A DNA stretch of 64,000 bases, from positions 62,001-126,000 of the forward strand of contig JANYFE010000014.1 in assembly GCA_025362795.1 (NCBI GenBank), read 5' to 3'. The DNA comes from Rhodobacterales bacterium. GTDB lineage: Bacteria > Pseudomonadota > Alphaproteobacteria > Rhodobacterales > Rhodobacteraceae. Position numbers and translations under genes: made by a program. Within the stretch, counting starts at the first letter, position 1. Each line of letters starts with the position of its first letter. Of the stretch, positions 44,067-51,060 are shown one piece after another. The notes beneath the pieces are model-generated. The model was not told the origin of the DNA. It saw only the letters and a list, made by a program, of their open reading frames with translations, and did no database searches.

Positions 44067-45185
44067 CTACAGTGAAAGGCCTTCTGCCGCTTTTCCTGCC
44101 TGTTCCCGCGCTTGCCGCATCTTTTCCACCATGGCGGACACGTCCGGCCCCTCCGGCCCGTCAAAGCGCGGATAATAGACCTCGTCCAGCCAGTTCATGA
44201 AACGGGCGCGGGCCAACGGGTCGAACGTCAGGCGATCCGCCGCCGCAAAGGCCGCGTTCAGCCCGGCCTGATCCGCCACCGCCACCACCAGCCCCGCCTG
44301 CTTGAAGAATGCCTCGCCCAGCACCACCACCGGCTTGTCGTGGAAAAACGCCTGCAATCCCATCGACGAATTCAGCGACACAACCCCCCGGCTTGCGACC
44401 ACCTGCGCAAAGCTGTCGCTGGCATTGTCCACCACCACCCGCCCGGTCGCCACCAGCGGCCCCAGCAACCCGGTCAGGGACTGCCGCGCCGAGGGATGCT
44501 CTTTCACCCGCAAATGCCAGCCCTCCGGCAGATGCACCACCGCCTGACCCAGTGCCGCCAGAAACCCCGCCATCCCGCCGGTCCAACCGGCAAACAGCGT
44601 CACCTGACTGTCGCTTGGCACCTGCAACGGGCAGAACAGAAACGGCGCGTCCGGCAAAACCGCATCCGCCTGCCCGACATCACTGCGCCGTGACACCCGC
44701 GCCACCAGCCCCGCCCCCATCCGCCGCCACCCGTCGCCGGCATCCCGCCCGGCATAAAACCCGGGCTCGCGCGGCACCGCGCTTTCGGCATTCACCCCAA
44801 CCGGATCCAGCGTGATCCGCCCCGCAACCGGCGCCAGTTCAACAGACAACGTCCCGCAGCCGGCATCCCGCGCCGCCAGCAAAAACGCCAGCCGCGACCC
44901 GCCCAGCCCGTTCCACGCCACCGCCACCGCGCCCGGTTGCCGCCCAAACAGCCGCCGCGTCCCGTTATACTGCAGCCGGATCAGTTGCGCCTTGAACCAT
45001 CGCCCCACGCCTTGCGGTTGCCGCTTGGCCCGCGCCAGACACAGCGCCACCCGCGCCTCGGTCTCGGCAAAGCCGCGCCACGACCACGGCACCACTCGCA
45101 ACCGCCGCCCGCCGCCATCCGCGCGGGCAAGCGCCGCGAACACGGCCTCCTTGCGGTCATTCCATTCGGCGGGATAAATGATCAT
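44067..45185 (-). CDS. Capsular polysaccharide biosynthesis/export protein (KpsS/KpsC-like)
   Basis: This 372-residue protein matches the Capsule_synth family, which includes KpsS and KpsC, the Kdo transferases that build the lipid-linked Kdo primer of group 2 capsules. Visible signatures are L-R-V-K-E-H-P-S-A-R, the S-L-N-S-S-M-G-L-Q-A-F-F-H-D-K-P-V-V-V-L-G-E-A-F-F segment and an R-F-M-N-W-L-D-E-V-Y-Y-P-R-F tail. No other capsule genes are adjacent, so it may act alone on a surface glycolipid. The assignment to a precise sugar transfer is tentative. Confidence 0.78.
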   Translation of the reverse strand: MIIYPAEWNDRKEAVFAALARADGGGRRLRVVPWSWRGFAETEARVALCLARAKRQPQGVGRWFKAQLIRLQYNGTRRLFGRQPGAVAVAWNGLGGSRLAFLLAARDAGCGTLSVELAPVAGRITLDPVGVNAESAVPREPGFYAGRDAGDGWRRMGAGLVARVSRRSDVGQADAVLPDAPFLFCPLQVPSDSQVTLFAGWTGGMAGFLAALGQAVVHLPEGWHLRVKEHPSARQSLTGLLGPLVATGRVVVDNASDSFAQVVASRGVVSLNSSMGLQAFFHDKPVVVLGEAFFKQAGLVVAVADQAGLNAAFAAADRLTFDPLARARFMNWLDEVYYPRFDGPEGPDVSAMVEKMRQAREQAGKAAEGLSL

Positions 45186-45214
45186 CGCTCACCCTACGCC
45201 AAATTCATCTGTTC

Positions 45215-45322
45215 ATAAATATCCCTCAAGGGCGATGAGCGCCCGGAAAATCTTCCAGTGGAAGATTTTCAGCGAAGAGCGCCGCGCACGCTTGCGCGGC
45301 TGGGGGGAGTGTGAAACTCCCC
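45215..45322. repeat. Composite palindromic element (three hairpins)
   Basis: An ATAAATATCCC box (from 45213) is followed by a perfect repeat GAAAATCTTCC-AGT-GGAAGATTTTC (45246-45270). GCCGCGC...GCGCGGC follows (45281-45299), then GGGGAGT-GTGAA-ACTCCCC (45303-45321). Parts resemble the repeats at 37309, 56671 and, for the AAATCTT arm, 24340 and 46667. It lies between the capsule gene and the MFS gene. Confidence 0.75.
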
Positions 45323-45330
45323 GAGCGCGC

Positions 45331-46566
45331 TCAGGCAGGCTGTGCCACCAGAACCTTTTCCCGGATCGGCAAATGGATCAGCGCCGAAAACGCCCCGACC
45401 CCCACGCCAATCCACCAGACCGTGGTGTAATCCCCGGTCAGGTCATACATCTTGCCGCCCAGCCAGACCCCCAGAAACGACCCGATCTGATGGCTCAGGA
45501 ACACAAAGCCATACAGCGTCCCCATATACCTCAACCCATAGATATGCGCGACCAACCCGCTGGTCAAAGGCACCGTCGCCAGCCACATCGACCCCATCGC
45601 CGCCGAAAACAGCAGCACCGTCAGCGGCGTCATCGGCGTCATGATGAACGCGGCCGACACCAGCGTCCGGCCCACATAAATCCCCGCCAGCAGATATTTC
45701 TTGGAATACCGCTTGCCCAGATACCCCGCCGTGATCGACCCTGCAATGTTGAACAGCCCGATCACCGAAATCGCCACCGCCCCCAGGATCGAGGTCGAGG
45801 TAATCCCGATTCCCGCCAGCAGGCCCGACGGGTCAATCGCGCCGCACTTCTGGGCAACAAAGGCCGGGAAATGCGCGGTGATGAACGCCAGTTGATAGCC
45901 GCAAGAGAAAAAGCCCATGAAGATCATGGAATAGCTTGGGTCTTTGAACGCCCGGATCAAAACGGTGCCCAGCGACTCTTCCAGTTCCGCCCGCGTCGCC
46001 ACGGTAGGAGAGCGCAGGAAAGGCAGCGCGAACAACGCGCACAGGATCACCGCCGCGAATATCACGAACACGGTCTGCCACGGATAATATTGCAGCAAAA
46101 TCTCTGCCGTCGGCGCACCGATCACCTGCCCCGCCGACCCCGCCGCCGTCGCAATGCCCAGCGCCAGGCTGCGGTTCTCAGGCTTGGCCGCACGGCCCAC
46201 AATCGCCAAAATCACGCCAAACCCGGTCCCGGCAATGCCGAAGCCCACCAGAATTTCCAAAAGCTGATGCTGCCCCGGCGTCACCGCAAAACTCGACAGG
46301 ATCAACCCTGCCGCATACAGCAGCGCCCCGGCAATGATCGCCCGCCGGTCGCCAAACCGCTCTGCCAGTGCGCCAAAGATCGGCTGCCCAATCCCCCAGG
46401 CCAGGTTCTGTATCGCAATCGCCAGCGAGAAATCCGCCCGCGCCCAATTGAACTCCGCTGCAATCGGAATCTGGAACACGCCAAAACTTGCCCTGATGGC
46501 AAAATTCAACAACAGGATCACGCAACCCGCAATCAGAACTGGCGTGAAGATCGAGGATTTGGTCAT
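45331..46566 (-). CDS. Major facilitator superfamily transporter
   Basis: This 411-residue protein has 12 predicted transmembrane helices. The MFS loop motif between helices 2 and 3 is F-G-A-L-A-E-R-F-G-D-R-R. The sequence A-I-Q-N-L-A-W-G-I-G-Q-P-I-F-G and the helix 11 region (M-G-T-L-Y-G-F-V-F-L-S-H-Q-I-G-S-F-L-G-V-W-L-G-G) are typical of the oxalate/formate- and monocarboxylate-like MFS subgroup. The substrate is unknown. The start at 46566 (MTKSSIFTPVLIAG) is chosen because the upstream 15 residues are hydrophilic and unlike the family. Confidence 0.88.
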   Translation of the reverse strand: MTKSSIFTPVLIAGCVILLLNFAIRASFGVFQIPIAAEFNWARADFSLAIAIQNLAWGIGQPIFGALAERFGDRRAIIAGALLYAAGLILSSFAVTPGQHQLLEILVGFGIAGTGFGVILAIVGRAAKPENRSLALGIATAAGSAGQVIGAPTAEILLQYYPWQTVFVIFAAVILCALFALPFLRSPTVATRAELEESLGTVLIRAFKDPSYSMIFMGFFSCGYQLAFITAHFPAFVAQKCGAIDPSGLLAGIGITSTSILGAVAISVIGLFNIAGSITAGYLGKRYSKKYLLAGIYVGRTLVSAAFIMTPMTPLTVLLFSAAMGSMWLATVPLTSGLVAHIYGLRYMGTLYGFVFLSHQIGSFLGVWLGGKMYDLTGDYTTVWWIGVGVGAFSALIHLPIREKVLVAQPA

Positions 46567-46666
46567 GGCGGCGCTCCTGTCCGGGCGCAAAGGTTGAACC
46601 CGGCGCGCCAAAGTTTCAAACGGAGATTTGTGATGGTCACAAGTTGGCCGGTCGATGGGTCATCGC

Positions 46667-46710
46667 CAAATTCGTTCGAACGAATTTGCAAATCTTTTCG
46701 AAAAGATTTG
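46667..46710. repeat. Bipartite palindromic repeat, copy 2
   Basis: Two consecutive 22-nt perfect palindromes abut: CAAATTCGTTC/GAACGAATTTG (46667-46688) and CAAATCTTTTC/GAAAAGATTTG (46689-46710). Copy 1 at 24340-24381 has the same second arm and a shorter first one. The element lies between trhO and the MFS gene. Confidence 0.92.
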
Positions 46711-46714
46711 GCCT

Positions 46715-47617
46715 TCACCCCCCCAAATGCCGCTCCCCTCGCGCATTGGCCAGGCCAATCTGTTTTTGCCGCTCGCGAAACCGCGCCCGGTCCGCCGCGG
46801 CATGTTCCGCCACACACTGCGGGCAGCAGACCCCGTCCTCAAACACCGGGTCCGCCCGATCTGCCGCAGTCAGCGGTCGCCGGCATGCCCGGCAGGCGGT
46901 CAACCCGCCCGGCACCAGCCCATGCCCCACCGACACCCGTTCATCAAAGACAAAGCATTCGCCCTGCCACAGACTGGCACCCTGCGGCACCTCTTCCAGA
47001 TATTTCAGAATACCGCCCTGCAAATGAAAGACGTCGCTCACGCCCTGCCCCAGCAGATAATTCGTCGACTTTTCGCACCTGATGCCGCCCGTGCAGAACA
47101 TCGCAATCCGTTTGCCGGCAAACTTGCCCCGGTTCTCTTGCCACCACGCCGGAAACTCGCCAAACGCCCGCGTCCCGGGATCAACCGCGCCTGCAAACGT
47201 CCCGATCGCCACTTCATAATCATTCCGCGTGTCGATCACCGCCACATCGGGCGCAGAGATCAGCGCATTCCAGTCCGCCGCCGCCACATAATGCCCGACC
47301 CCCGCCAGCGGGTCGACATCCGGCTGGCCCATCGTGACGATCTCGCGCTTGACCCGCAGCTTCATCCGGCCAAACGGCATCACCTCGGCAAAACTCTGCT
47401 TCCAGACCAGCCCCGCACAGCCTGGCAGACCCCGGATATGCGCCAGCACGACCTCAATCGCGGCCCGCTCTCCTGCAATCGTCCCGTTGATCCCCTCCCG
47501 CGCCACCAACAGCGACCCTTTGACGCCCTGCGACCGGCATACCGCCACCAGCCCATCGCGCACTGCGACAGGGTCGGGAAATCGGGTAAACTGGTACAGC
47601 GCCGCAATGGTCAGCAT
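46715..47617 (-). CDS. trhO: tRNA uridine(34) hydroxylase TrhO (rhodanese-like, YceA family)
   Basis: This 300-residue protein of the UPF0176/TrhO family uses prephenate-dependent or oxygen-dependent chemistry to make 5-hydroxyuridine at position 34 of certain tRNAs. The N-terminal acylphosphatase-like domain carries A-R-E-G-I-N-G-T. The central rhodanese domain has D-T-R-N-D-Y-E and the catalytic Cys in F-C-T-G-G-I-R-C-E-K-S. The tail has a zinc-like C-x2-C ... C-C-x2-C (C-R-A-C-R-R ... C-C-P-Q-C). The start at 47617 (MLTIAALYQFTRF) matches the family. Confidence 0.93.
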   Translation of the reverse strand: MLTIAALYQFTRFPDPVAVRDGLVAVCRSQGVKGSLLVAREGINGTIAGERAAIEVVLAHIRGLPGCAGLVWKQSFAEVMPFGRMKLRVKREIVTMGQPDVDPLAGVGHYVAAADWNALISAPDVAVIDTRNDYEVAIGTFAGAVDPGTRAFGEFPAWWQENRGKFAGKRIAMFCTGGIRCEKSTNYLLGQGVSDVFHLQGGILKYLEEVPQGASLWQGECFVFDERVSVGHGLVPGGLTACRACRRPLTAADRADPVFEDGVCCPQCVAEHAAADRARFRERQKQIGLANARGERHLGG

Positions 47618-47715
47618 CCGCGCGGAATACCCGCTGCGCCGCGGGCAGACAAGTCCGCTTGACCCCAATCCGCCTCCCCCCTACCCATAGGCTGACCTCT
47701 TGAAAGCAAACCGCG

Positions 47716-48324
47716 ATGCGCCCCGCCACCGAAGCCCTCATCGTGATCGACGTCCAGAATGACTTCTGCCCGGGCGGTGCCTTGGCCGTAGCCGAGGGCG
47801 ACCAGATCCTTCCCCGCATCAACGCCCTGATGGCCGAATTTCCCACCGTCGTCCTGACCCAAGACTGGCATCCGCACGACCATTCTTCCTTTGCCGAAAT
47901 GCACCCCGGTGCCGCCCCTTTCAGCCAGATCGAGATGCCCTATGGCAAACAAACCCTGTGGCCCCGCCACTGCGTGCAAGGCTCCCCCGGTGCGAAATTT
48001 CACCCCGGCCTGCACACCAACCCGGCGCAGATGATCCTCCGCAAAGGCTTCCGCACCGCCATCGACAGCTATTCCGCGCTGTTTGAAAACGACCACAAAA
48101 CCCCCACCGGCCTTGCGGGTTATCTGCAGACCCGGGACATCACCCACCTGACCCTTGTGGGCCTCGCCACCGATTTCTGCGTCGCCTTTTCCGCCCTCGA
48201 CGCTGCCAAATCCGGTTTTGACGTGACCGTACTGCAAGGCGCCTGCCGCGCGATTGACCTTGCCGGCTCGCTTGCCGCGCAACAGGCCGCGATGACAGCG
48301 GCGGGTGTCCATCTGCAACCCTGA
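47716..48324 (+). CDS. pncA: Nicotinamidase/pyrazinamidase
   Basis: This 202-residue enzyme converts nicotinamide to nicotinate in NAD salvage. The catalytic triad is visible as Asp in I-V-I-D-V-Q-N-D-F, Lys in L-R-K-G-F and Cys in T-D-F-C-V. The metal ligands are in Q-D-W-H-P-H-D-H. Its product feeds the NAPRTase encoded directly downstream (61 nt gap), so the two act in series. Confidence 0.95.
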   Translation: MRPATEALIVIDVQNDFCPGGALAVAEGDQILPRINALMAEFPTVVLTQDWHPHDHSSFAEMHPGAAPFSQIEMPYGKQTLWPRHCVQGSPGAKFHPGLHTNPAQMILRKGFRTAIDSYSALFENDHKTPTGLAGYLQTRDITHLTLVGLATDFCVAFSALDAAKSGFDVTVLQGACRAIDLAGSLAAQQAAMTAAGVHLQP

Positions 48325-48385
48325 CGTTTTGCGGTTGCACGTGCGCATTTCCCGGCGATAGTTGAACCCCAACGGGGAGAGTTTC

Positions 48386-49678
48386 ATGGTCGATATCGCA
48401 ACACGGGTCTGGAACCACAAATGGAAGATCGACCCGATCGTGCGGTCCCTGATCGACACCGATTTCTACAAGCTGCTGATGTGCCAGTCGATTTTCCGCA
48501 ACAAGCCCGACACCAATGTCACCTTCAGCCTGATCAACCGCACCAAATCCATCCGCTTGGCCGAGTTGATCGACGAAGGCGAGTTGCGCGAACAGCTGGA
48601 CCATGTCCGGTCACTTTCCCTCACGAGGGGCGAAAGCACCTGGCTGCGCGGGAACACGTTTTACGGCAAGCGCCAGATGTTCCGGTCCGATTTCATGGAG
48701 TGGTTCGAAAAACTCCGCCTGCCCGCCTATCATCTGGAAAAGCGCGACGGCCAGTTTGAACTGACCTTCGAAGGCAAATGGCCCGAAGTCATGCTGTGGG
48801 AAATCCCCGCCCTGTCGATCCTGATGGAACTGCGCAGCAGGCGGGTTCTGGAACGTCTGGGCCGGTTCGAAATCGAAGTCCTGTATGCCCGCGCCATGAC
48901 CAAACTGTGGGAGAAACTGACCCGTCTCCGCTCCATCGACGGCTTGCGCATCGCCGATTTCGGCACCCGCCGCCGCCATTCTTTCCTGTGGCAGGACTGG
49001 GCCGTGCAGGCGATGATCGAAGGGCTGGAAGGCAAATTTACCGGTACTTCCAATTGCTTGATCGCGATGCGCCGCGAGGTCGAGGCAATCGGCACCAACG
49101 CCCACGAACTGCCGATGGTCTATGCCGCCCTCGCCCGCAATGACAGCGAACTCGCCCGCGCGCCCTATCAGGTGCTGGCCGACTGGCAGGAAGAACACGA
49201 CGGCAATCTTCGCATCATCCTGCCCGATACATTCGGCACCGAAGGCTTCCTGAAACACGCGCCGCACTGGCTGGCATCCTGGACCGGCATCCGCATCGAC
49301 AGCGGCGACCCCGCCAGCGGGGCCGAAATCGCGATCCGCTGGTGGAAAGAACGCGGCGAAGACCCGACGCAAAAGCTGGTGATCTTTTCCGACGGTCTGG
49401 ATGTCGACAAGATCGAGGAATTGCACCGCCAATTCCTTGGCCGGGTCAAAGTGTCGTTCGGCTGGGGCACCATGTTCACCAATGATTTCCGGGGTCTGGT
49501 GCCGGGCGACGAGCTTGCGCCATTCTCGCTGGTCTGCAAGGCCGTTGCCGCCAATGGCCTGCCCACCGTCAAACTGTCCGACAATCCCAACAAGGCGATG
49601 GGGCCGAAAGCCGAGATTGCGCGCTATAAACGGGTGTTCGACGTTGGTGCACAGCAGCCGCAAGAGGTCGTGGTCTAG
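48386..49678 (+). CDS. pncB: Nicotinate phosphoribosyltransferase
   Basis: This 430-residue enzyme couples nicotinate and PRPP to nicotinate mononucleotide with ATP hydrolysis (Preiss-Handler pathway). The N-terminal [11 protein letters not shown], the phosphorylated-His region F-G-T-R-R-R-H-S-F, and S-G-D-P-A-S-G and [10 protein letters not shown] are family features. The start at 48386 follows GGGGAGAG. Together with pncA it rebuilds NAD from nicotinamide. Its stop is 3 nt from the convergent arfB stop. Confidence 0.95.
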   Translation: MVDIATRVWNHKWKIDPIVRSLIDTDFYKLLMCQSIFRNKPDTNVTFSLINRTKSIRLAELIDEGELREQLDHVRSLSLTRGESTWLRGNTFYGKRQMFRSDFMEWFEKLRLPAYHLEKRDGQFELTFEGKWPEVMLWEIPALSILMELRSRRVLERLGRFEIEVLYARAMTKLWEKLTRLRSIDGLRIADFGTRRRHSFLWQDWAVQAMIEGLEGKFTGTSNCLIAMRREVEAIGTNAHELPMVYAALARNDSELARAPYQVLADWQEEHDGNLRIILPDTFGTEGFLKHAPHWLASWTGIRIDSGDPASGAEIAIRWWKERGEDPTQKLVIFSDGLDVDKIEELHRQFLGRVKVSFGWGTMFTNDFRGLVPGDELAPFSLVCKAVAANGLPTVKLSDNPNKAMGPKAEIARYKRVFDVGAQQPQEVVV

Positions 49679-49681
49679 CAG

Positions 49682-50104
49682 TCATTCCTCGCCCTCGGGC
49701 ACTTGTCGCCCTTCTTTCACCGCCGCCCGTACTTTCTTGCCGACCAGCCGCCGCTGCACCGACCCATAGGTCGGCTTGGTCGCAATCCGCCGTTTCGGCA
49801 CCACCAGTGCCGCCGCAATCAATTCCACCAACCGTTCGCGCGCCAGTTCGCGGTTCCGCGCTTGGCTGCGGGTTTCATCGGCCTGAATGACGATCGCCCC
49901 CTCATTGGTCCACCGCCGCCCCGCCAGCCGTTTCAGCCGCGCCTTGACCTGCGGCGTCAGATGCGGCGAGCGTTCCGCCTCGAACCGCAATTCCACCGCC
50001 GTCGACACCTTGTTGACGTTCTGCCCGCCCGGCCCGGTCGAACGGACAAACGCTTCCGACAGTTCCCAGTCAGCAATGGCAAGGGTTGGGGTGACGTGCA
50101 GCAT
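49682..50104 (-). CDS. arfB: Alternative ribosome-rescue factor ArfB (peptidyl-tRNA hydrolase, GGQ type)
   Basis: This 140-residue protein releases peptides from ribosomes stalled at the end of a non-stop mRNA. It has the class-1 release-factor-like catalytic loop S-T-G-P-G-G-Q-N-V-N-K-V (about residues 22-33). A basic C-terminal tail (R-R-L-V-G-K-K-V-R-A-A-V-K-E-G-R) enters the empty mRNA channel. The start at 50104 (MLHVTPTLAI) is chosen from family length. It has only a weak ribosome-binding site. The upstream 200 nt contain a leader ORF and an intrinsic terminator, described separately. Confidence 0.93.
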   Translation of the reverse strand: MLHVTPTLAIADWELSEAFVRSTGPGGQNVNKVSTAVELRFEAERSPHLTPQVKARLKRLAGRRWTNEGAIVIQADETRSQARNRELARERLVELIAAALVVPKRRIATKPTYGSVQRRLVGKKVRAAVKEGRQVPEGEE

Positions 50105-50124
50105 ATCCGTCTCGAATTGATGTT

Positions 50125-50163
50125 CCAAAAGAGAAAGGGTCGCCGGAGTGCGGCGACCCTTTC
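50125..50163 (-). terminator. Strong intrinsic terminator upstream of arfB
   Basis: On the minus strand GAAAGGGTCGCCG (50163..50151) pairs perfectly with CGGCGACCCTTTC (50145..50133) around a 5-nt loop, followed by TCTTTTGG. It ends the leader RNA about 20-30 nt before the arfB start, so any transcription from the leader must pass it to reach arfB. Confidence 0.93.
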
Positions 50164-50171
50164 CGAGTTCC

Positions 50172-50180
50172 AAGGAGATG
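50172..50180 (-). promoter_or_regulatory. Segment able to pair with the leader Shine-Dalgarno
   Basis: On the minus strand CAUCUCCUU (50180..50172) is complementary, with one G-U pair, to AAGGAGGUG (50303..50295) of the leader ribosome-binding site, giving nine consecutive pairs. Pairing would sequester the Shine-Dalgarno. This is seen from sequence only; folding was not computed. Confidence 0.5.
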
Positions 50181-50232
50181 GGGCTAGTTAGGCGTCCATC
50201 CAATCGGTGGTCTGTTCCCCAGGGGTCTGCCC

Positions 50233-50289
50233 CTATGAAACACTCCTTCCAACTGTCCCAACACCACTCTCCAATATCACTCTAGACAC
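50233..50289 (-). CDS. Putative 18-residue leader peptide upstream of arfB
   Basis: A GTG-started ORF encodes MSRVILESGVGTVGRSVS and ends in TAG. It has an exceptionally strong ribosome-binding site: AAAGGAGGTGATCC (50304..50291) precedes the GTG with the GGAGG 7 nt away. The coding region is followed by a small GGGG-CAGA-CCCC hairpin, the anti-Shine-Dalgarno segment and then a terminator. It could be a true small protein or only a translated leader. No family was recognised. Confidence 0.5.
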   Translation of the reverse strand: MSRVILESGVGTVGRSVS

Positions 50290-50290
50290 T

Positions 50291-50304
50291 GGATCACCTC
50301 CTTT
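50291..50304 (-). promoter_or_regulatory. Extended Shine-Dalgarno complementary to the full 16S rRNA tail
   Basis: AAAGGAGGTGATCC on the minus strand is complementary to all 14 nt of the conserved 16S tail GGATCACCTCCTTT. The plus strand from 50289 to 50305 (CTGGATCACCTCCTTTC) repeats that rRNA end. No other gene in this window has such an extended site. It would recruit 30S subunits very efficiently. Confidence 0.85.
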
Positions 50305-50348
50305 CAAAATGGTTGCCGATAGGGGGAGCGTGACACAGATTTTGTGTT

Positions 50349-50354
50349 TGTCAA
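50349..50354 (-). promoter_or_regulatory. Possible -35 element for the arfB leader
   Basis: TTGACA is present on the minus strand at 50354..50349, just after the transporter stop codon. A matching -10 hexamer at 16-18 nt spacing is not obvious (ACGCTC/CGCTCC), so promoter activity is uncertain. Confidence 0.35.
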
Positions 50355-50360
50355 AAGGTT

Positions 50361-50981
50361 TTACGCAACCCGTGCTGGCCTTTTGGCGACAAACAGGCGG
50401 AATGGCAAAAGTCCAAAGACAGCTATTGCGAATTTGACACACCAGTCCGCCACGGCCAGCGATACCCAGAACGGCACGGCCCATCCGATGCCCAAAAGTG
50501 CGCCGGGGTCTGCCGCCCAGGACACATCATTGCCCGGTTCCAGAAAGCTCAGCGACGCGGCAAAGGCGATGGTGAAAAAGATCACACTGTCCACCGTGGA
50601 CCCCAGCAGCGTCGAGATCAGCGGCGCCCGCCACCATGCGGCGCGGCGCAGCCGGTCAAAGATCGTCACGTCCAGCATCTGCCCCACCAGAAACGCCGCG
50701 CCCGACCCCAGCGCGACCCGCAATGTGACCAGCGGCCCGAACTCGGTCTGGATCTGGGCACCGATCACCGAACAGACCAGCCCCACCCCAAAGCCCGCCA
50801 GCACCACCTTGCGCGCCGCACTGGCACCTTGCAGCCGGTTGGTGATGTCGTTGACCAGAAACGACAACGGGTAGGTCAGCGCGCCATAGGTCAGGTACGC
50901 CCCCATCGGGTGCTGCACCAGAATGTTGGACGCCACAACGATGACCGCCATGGCCAGGATGCCTGGGACTAGATTTCTCAT
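50361..50981 (-). CDS. VUT-family (YhhQ-like) queuosine precursor transporter
   Basis: This 206-residue inner-membrane protein has about six transmembrane helices and belongs to the VUT/YhhQ family, whose E. coli member imports queuosine precursors (preQ0/preQ1). Features seen are T-Y-P-L-S-F-L-V-N-D-I-T-N-R, the S-G-A-A-F-L-V-G-Q-M-L-D-V-T-I-F-D-R-L and S-T-L-L-G-S-T-V-D-S-V-I-F-F-T-I-A-F segments. The start at 50981 is preferred over TTG at 51002; neither has a strong ribosome-binding site. The 58-nt gap upstream could fold into a long stem. Confidence 0.87.
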   Translation of the reverse strand: MRNLVPGILAMAVIVVASNILVQHPMGAYLTYGALTYPLSFLVNDITNRLQGASAARKVVLAGFGVGLVCSVIGAQIQTEFGPLVTLRVALGSGAAFLVGQMLDVTIFDRLRRAAWWRAPLISTLLGSTVDSVIFFTIAFAASLSFLEPGNDVSWAADPGALLGIGWAVPFWVSLAVADWCVKFAIAVFGLLPFRLFVAKRPARVA

Positions 50982-51005
50982 ATGGTTTTCCGTTTTTGAC
51001 AAGGT

Positions 51006-51060
51006 TGCGGAGACTTGGCCCCGAAGGGACAGGCGCGTTTAGCCCCGCCTCCCCAACCTG
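51006..51060 (-). other. Structured intergenic element before the VUT transporter
   Basis: The minus strand reads GGTTGGGGAG ... CTCCGCAACC at its ends, giving a 9-bp closing stem with one mismatch, and contains an inner CCCTTCGGG tetraloop-type hairpin. It might be a terminator of the esterase-like gene, a structured leader of the transporter, or chance in GC-rich DNA. No known preQ1 riboswitch consensus was recognised. Confidence 0.4.

Noticed and set aside
50287-50313. 16S rRNA 3'-end-like sequence as a possible rRNA fragment or 16S pseudogene
   Set aside because: Only 17 nt match and they lie exactly where a Shine-Dalgarno of the opposite-strand ORF belongs; no further 16S sequence is upstream.
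51006-51060. preQ1 or SAM-II riboswitch
   Set aside because: A GCTAAA-like string is present but the remaining consensus positions are not; kept only as an unassigned structured element.
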